Source of the DNA: Siphonodentalium dalli
Taxonomy: Eukaryota > Mollusca > Scaphopoda > Gadilida > Siphonodentaliidae
DNA length: 64,000 bases
Assembly (NCBI GenBank): GCA_032622095.1
Contig: CP136064.1
Location: 218,378,205-218,442,204, forward strand
Reading direction: 5' to 3'
The notes below the pieces were generated by a model. The model ran no database searches, was not told the origin of the DNA, and worked only from the letters and a program-made list of their open reading frames with translations. Position numbers and translations under genes: made by a program. Shown here one piece after another: positions 59,100-64,000 of the stretch (the first letter of the stretch is position 1; every line of letters begins with the position of its first letter).

Positions 59100-60022
59100 G
59101 ATTATTGTCCGTTATTACATTGGAACATAACTTCTTTGAACGTAGAAACCAACTACCATGGTAAGCAATTGACAACATTATCGGGGTAATGTGAACAAAG
59201 TTGCCCAAGCTTTTTGTATAAACAACACATCCGTAATTATCGGGAATAGAGATAGGTCCGTTATCTCCAGACGGTTTATGATTGCGGGTCTAATGTGCTA
59301 CTAGCATGGAACAACTCCTTTAGTTATTGATAATTGAATATATAACTATTAGTGCATATGCATGTTTTATTCGGCATTGTGGCTTCCATTATTGCTATAC
59401 TAATGTGGTTGTTTGCAGTTGTAGCATCGTGCAGCAGAACATTGACATATACACCACCAAATGATTGGATGTCAGGTTGAAATTCGGTCCTATTTAGGCA
59501 ATTTGACATTATATGATGTCGTTATTTGGAGAAATTAACGAACAGTTACTATCTTAATGCCCCTAGTTTCTTCAGATACGGATCACGTTGGCCACAATGA
59601 CATATATGTACGAACAAATAAGCTACAACAGTCATATCATGCGATTTTCTTGCAACTCAGAAGTTGGTCGTTTTATCGGAACAGTTCTGTTTATTTTGGC
59701 GGCCATTTTGGTCTCCATCATCGGTTTTATGTAGCCAGTTGCCTTATACGTATTGAGACACAGACTCCATCCAAGAAAATGCCATATTATATAAAGCATT
59801 CGCGATGATCTAGTCCGGGCCTCGTTACATTCTTTACCATGAAGTCACCAAATCAGAACGAAAGCAGGAAAACGATGTTGAATCTGATTAAGTATCTACA
59901 TTCGTACCACAATTTGCAAATATGTTTACAATCTTTCCGATGTTGATGCCCTGTTAACCAGTTGGCTAATGCCTGTTAACCTCTGAAAATATGTCATTTT
60001 TAGGTAGGGTGCCCTATCAAAC
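59100..60022 (-). repeat. Inverted-repeat unit, right arm
   Basis: Reverse-complement counterpart of 55452-56700, ending outward in GGTAGGGTG. Minus-strand frames at 59324-59509 and 59017-59208 preserve VYVNVLLHDATTANNH, IEATMP-like EATMPNKT, and GSWFLRSKKLCSNVI, matching degraded frames of the left arm at the protein level. Separation of the two outer ends is about 4.57 kb. It is either one foldback-like element or two head-to-head copies. Confidence 0.68.
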
Positions 60023-60142
60023 ATTGTGAAACGTTATATTTTGTCACCTATCTCGGCTCGGCGCCCTCTGAATTAGAAAACTAGAGTAATTTTCCCATAA
60101 GAAAATGATGGTCGCATAAATACCCCCGATGTGCGACGGTCA

Positions 60143-60170
60143 CCCCCCCCCCCCCCCCCCCCCCCCCCCC
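60143..60170. repeat. Poly(C) run of 28
   Basis: An uninterrupted 28-base C run, the longest of many G/C homopolymers in the window. Length in the assembly may be uncertain. Confidence 0.95.
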
Positions 60171-61010
60171 AGCACAGCCTGGACTAATTGTCCGCTTTTT
60201 CATCATTACTTTCTCCATTTCTGTCATTTTATTTTCAGTTTCGATTTGTTTTTTCTGGAGTCCATCTAAAGCTTTCTCCTATATAGTTTTGATCCCATGC
60301 ATTGCAAGTGTGTAATCAGTCTCTGTTTAAAGCCGACGAGAATCCTAACGATGTACTCTAAATCTCTAAATTTGTGATTTAAAATCAGTTTCTGTGTTGA
60401 TTGGATTCCCTCCATTTCATTGGAGAGTGATGCAGAGTACGCGCGTTCATTGGTTAATGGCATAACATATCTGTTCATAGATCAGAGGTGAATGATATGT
60501 TGAAAATTTTCCCACGCATTGTCAAACACAACTATTGTTGGAAAACTGAATACAGGCGATATATCTTGATTCATTATATTCACACAATATAGGATGTTGT
60601 ACCTGTCAACGATATTCATGACTGATCATTCTTTCGTATCTTGTTGTATTTATTACCATATCTCATAAACATTTACTACGTCATTAATGCATATTTGGAA
60701 CGATTTATTACGTCATGTTGGGAATGCCGCGTCGTCGAAGAAATGAAGTACAATCGACAGCTCTAGAGTCGTACATACGTTAGGATTCTCGTCGTCTTTT
60801 CAAAGAGAATGGATGCAATGTTCACATGTCCATCTGAGCAGCGGCATATCTTATAATTTCATCGTATGGTGTACATGGCACTTTCGAACATTTCTGGCAG
60901 GAGCACAGTTCACACCAATCACCGAACATCTCCATATATGATATATCATTCTTTGTTACACGTAGCTTCGATTTACAGGCCAGGCATTTGTTGGCATCTT
61001 TTTTCACCTT
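60171..61010 (-). pseudogene. Decayed LINE ORF1 with PHD-like finger and coiled coil
   Basis: The minus-strand frame 61007-60822 reads CLACKSKL, then DWCELCSCQKCSKV and YDEIIRYAA, resembling the PHD-like cysteine finger at the start of CR1/L2-type ORF1 proteins, with some ligands displaced. Downstream, 60478-60170 gives SNEMEGIQSTQKLILNHKF and, in another frame, LQKKQIETENKMTEMEKVM, a coiled coil. Between them, GACGAGAATCCTAACG at 60336 is inverted at 60780, marking a rearrangement or small insertion. It is on the same strand and in the right order to be ORF1 of the element-2 LINE. Confidence 0.5.
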
Positions 61011-62329
61011 AATCAGTGAGTTCTCCGACTCTAAGTATCAGAGCTATATCTTAATTCCAGAACCAGATGGATTGTCGTATAAACACCAACCCAAACCAGG
61101 ATCGATAGGTCACATTATTGTGGCATCAATACTGAGAAACGTCGAATAGAGTTATCCATCCTCATTCACTTGTTTGAAACTTCCGATCGAAGTCAGCAGT
61201 TATAATTATATCATAAATAAATGAGCTCACGGGTAGAGTTATACTTCCTCATCCGCTTGTATATACGACTTTTATGATCGATGTCTTATTATATTGGGTT
61301 ATCGCTCCTCATATTTCACATAACTCAAACGCATATATCTCCCCGTGTAATCCATCAATCTGGTCACAAATAACCATTCCGAATAATAGTGCCATACTTT
61401 TTCTTAACTCGTGATGTGATTTTTATTTTATCACTAGGAAAAGGACCACTTTCCCCATCCACACTGAATGGGGCTTTGGGCTCTACCGCCTTCTCGTGTA
61501 CGACCACTGGATATAATGGGTAGCTCTTTATTTGATCATGCTACCAGTGGCATTACATTGCATTACATGTACAAACAATTTTGCTTCAAATTACGTATAG
61601 GCAAAACCTAGCATCGTACATAACAATGTGATAAATGAACATCTCCACATGTTGAACTTCCTTCTTTAATAACTGTTAATATTTTGTTATATTCTGTTAT
61701 GAGAATGTTCAAGTTTTTTCATTGTTCTTTATCTTATATTCACATATTTATATGCATTACTCTCTTACTTCACAAATCATGCATTGTCGCTATGTATCTT
61801 CAGCAAAGACACTGCAACTGAGCCAATGTCGCGCTGATGGAACTATGATCAAATGAAAAAGCCTACTTATAAATTATCTAGCACCACAAATTCTCGATAT
61901 GATCCAGGATAATTATTACGTTAAAGGGTAGACACATCCTATAACCGCGCGCGATATGCGAAACGTAAAGAGCGATGTGGTCCGTATATGTCGAAACTTC
62001 TACTTTACTACGTAAACTTGGACATGAATGGAACAAACCAAATCAAGCTCATTCGTGCACTACTCATACTTTCGATCGTGAAATCCGACGAAACTGTCAT
62101 GTACTATGTTATACAACTAGGATATCAAGAGACGTCTCTTCCACTCATATGGAACTTTTCTGAATGCCCACATGCCTCAGACAATTGTTATTGATCTCGG
62201 GGTATAGTTTGCCTAACAGACGGAGAAAGATCAGTGTTCCACTTGAATTTACTTAACCCAGACACAATTTGGACAAATTTGGTTTATATTCCATTTTGAA
62301 GAATATATCCTCTGTAACATACCCAAAAT
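61011..62329. other. No recognisable feature
   Basis: Overlapping plus-strand frames at 61975-62194 match nothing known. No repeat or RNA recognised. Confidence 0.4.
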
Positions 62330-62540
62330 CCGCAAAATTCTGCTTTGAGCATTTTTGTAATCCAAGATGACGTCCATGATGGCAGTTGGTATCGAAAAAT
62401 TCTGAATTGCTGTGGTAGGTGCACCAACTAGTACCAAATTGGTAAATATAAAAATAAAAAACACACAAACAATGCTTAGTTGTAAATCATATCGGTAGAA
62501 TGTCTGTGACAAAACGGCCGCCAAAATGGACAAAATCGAA
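62330..62540 (-). repeat. Dispersed GCCATCTTGGAT-type repeat, second copy
   Basis: On the minus strand it reads CCATCATGGACGTCATCTTGG followed by TTTTGCGGATTTTGGGTATG and a tail resembling 45480-45560. Ends are not defined. Confidence 0.55.
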
Positions 62541-64000
62541 TGAATTACAATTTGTGGAACATTGAACAGCTAGTCATATAAGAGTGAACAAGCTCTCGAC
62601 TTATGCGAGAAAGAGTGATTTCAGAGTATAAGGGAAACTTTTTTTTATAGCGATGTACGAATTCTATCTAATGTATCTCGCGATAGAGCAAGCTAAAGCA
62701 AGGTCTCACACAACGGTTAAATTTGGACTTTTTGTGCGCCGAGAAAAAGAACGCAGTTTTTATCTGTACTGTTTAAATTGAATCGTGTGATATATGTGTA
62801 ATTAAAAAGATAAATGTACTGATTCTGTTACCTTTTTCAGAAGCAAATATATATATTTAGTATACGCCCAAAATGAATTATAGAGAAAAAAACGCGTTTA
62901 GATAAACATCGATATCACCCAGAAGGGGATATAGAAGAATATACTTTCACACTAGCTCGCGCGTGCGACCGATTCACTTGCGTGTACCAATGCGCTACCG
63001 GAATATTTCAAGCTGTTAATGTTTATTTCCAGGCTTCTCAGAATCATAACGTTACAAATGAAATGAACCTCAATGCAAATCCAAAGCGTTTCAAACGTAT
63101 TCGGGTCGTTGACAGCGACAGCGATTGAATTTATTGAAATGTGTTTGCAATTTCGAGTCGGTGTTTCCTCGTGTACTGTTTCCAGTTTAATTTCTCATTC
63201 TAAGTTTGTGTTTGACGAAGGACGAAGTGAAAGAACCCATTGTGACATTCTAAATTATATTATATTCATTGATATTATTACATTTATAATTAACATCTAA
63301 TTTATGTTGAAAATTTGACATATTTATGGGGGAAATAAAGGGGAAAATACGGGAACTATATGTTTATATTCTGCGGATGGTGAAGTAGCATTGCGTGAAC
63401 AGGCAGCCATCAGAGATGATGGCTTCAAAAATGATGCATCGATTGAAGACCACTGTGAGATCATTTATCATCGTAAATAGTGAATTTCTTTGGAAATGCG
63501 TATAATAAAAAGAACATCCGCAGTCAGATGCTCGTAGCCTGTTTATATATAACCATGGGTATCTGCGAGAAATACACAATGAAAACACACTCCACAGTTT
63601 GGATCGATAAGCCTTCGCCTGTGTATTTTGATGTTGCGTTTTTTGACAATCGGTTTTCCGTATCATTTCTACAACACAATTATCGTCTTCCTTGCAGCAC
63701 GGAAGTCTTTTCATTAAGAGTATGGTCAATATATTGCCACCGGTTCAGTGTATTCTCGGATAGAAAACAAATAGGCCTATGCCGAAAGCTAAGTCGCGAG
63801 GGGCACCCTGCATGGTTGAATCTGGGATATTTGGCACTCGGGGACTTGGCTGGGTGGGTGGCTGGGTGGTTTTCGGCTCCGCCTTGGAATTTCCAACTGC
63901 ACCCCACCCCATTGAACCACACCAAACTCACAAGTTTGCGTGATTCAGTTTTCACCCCCCCCCCTCCGGTGCTTTGATTTTTCCCAAATGTTTCCCCATA
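62541..64000. other. No recognisable feature
   Basis: The longest frame, 63480-63977 (+, 165 codons), ends in a C run and has no domain resemblance; a chance frame of that length is plausible here. No repeat recognised. Confidence 0.4.

Noticed and set aside
63480-63977. 165-codon plus-strand frame at the window end
   Set aside because: No domain, low-complexity end, overlaps equally long minus-strand frames; a chance frame of this length is plausible.

Overview
This looks like about 64 kb of an AT-rich invertebrate animal genome, made mostly of transposable-element debris with one clear host exon. The single host protein recognised is interrupted by a eukaryotic intron. The retroelements are CR1/L2-like and L1-like LINE relics of the kind common in marine invertebrates such as molluscs, brachiopods, lancelets, hemichordates and echinoderms. 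There are many terminal-inverted-repeat (TIR) elements, microsatellites and degenerate satellites. The phylum cannot be fixed from the sequence alone, and there is no bacterial gene organisation.

The host gene is the 3'-terminal coding exon of a two-pore-domain potassium (K2P) channel at 9035-9771 (+). It enters through an acceptor that splits the first glycine codon of the first pore GYG, and it carries M2, M3, the second pore (TIGFGD) and M4. The exon holding M1 and the first half of pore 1 must lie upstream and was not found in the first 9 kb.

Layout: 1-9 kb is intronic or intergenic, with hairpins, a TTAA-flanked MITE and dispersed repeats. 10-22.8 kb holds a SINE-like unit, TTAA MITEs, tandem duplications, two copies of a TIR family (16602-17343 and 17829-19465), an unassigned open frame at 20490-21101 (-) and a long hairpin. 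22.8-28.3 kb holds T-rich repeats, a decamer microsatellite, an internally deleted CR1-like LINE on the minus strand (24927-26910) and a TTAA MITE. 28.3-42.2 kb holds tandem duplications, a 0.9-kb direct duplication (30.8 and 38.7 kb), more MITEs and foldbacks, a degenerate minisatellite and an L1-type ORF1 relic split by a MITE. 42-50 kb holds a transposon-like ORF relic, a ~185-bp satellite array, two LINE fragments and a FLYWCH-like zinc-finger relic. 50.9-61 kb is a nest: a decayed minus-strand LINE (finger/coiled-coil ORF1, endonuclease and reverse transcriptase pieces) is interrupted by a ~4.6-kb inverted-repeat unit and by a 1,255-bp foldback transposon with 16-bp subterminal repeats. 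The last 3 kb shows nothing recognisable except a short piece of a dispersed repeat.

The mobile elements explain much of the structure. The foldback at 51798-53052 sits between identical 9-bp repeats inside LINE RT code, and the two RT halves are in the same frame when it is disregarded. Three TTAA-flanked MITE families share the terminus TTAAAGGNAC, which suggests one transposition machinery. No CRISPR array, rRNA, canonical tRNA or operon is present. All family assignments come from reading motifs by eye; no database search was run.
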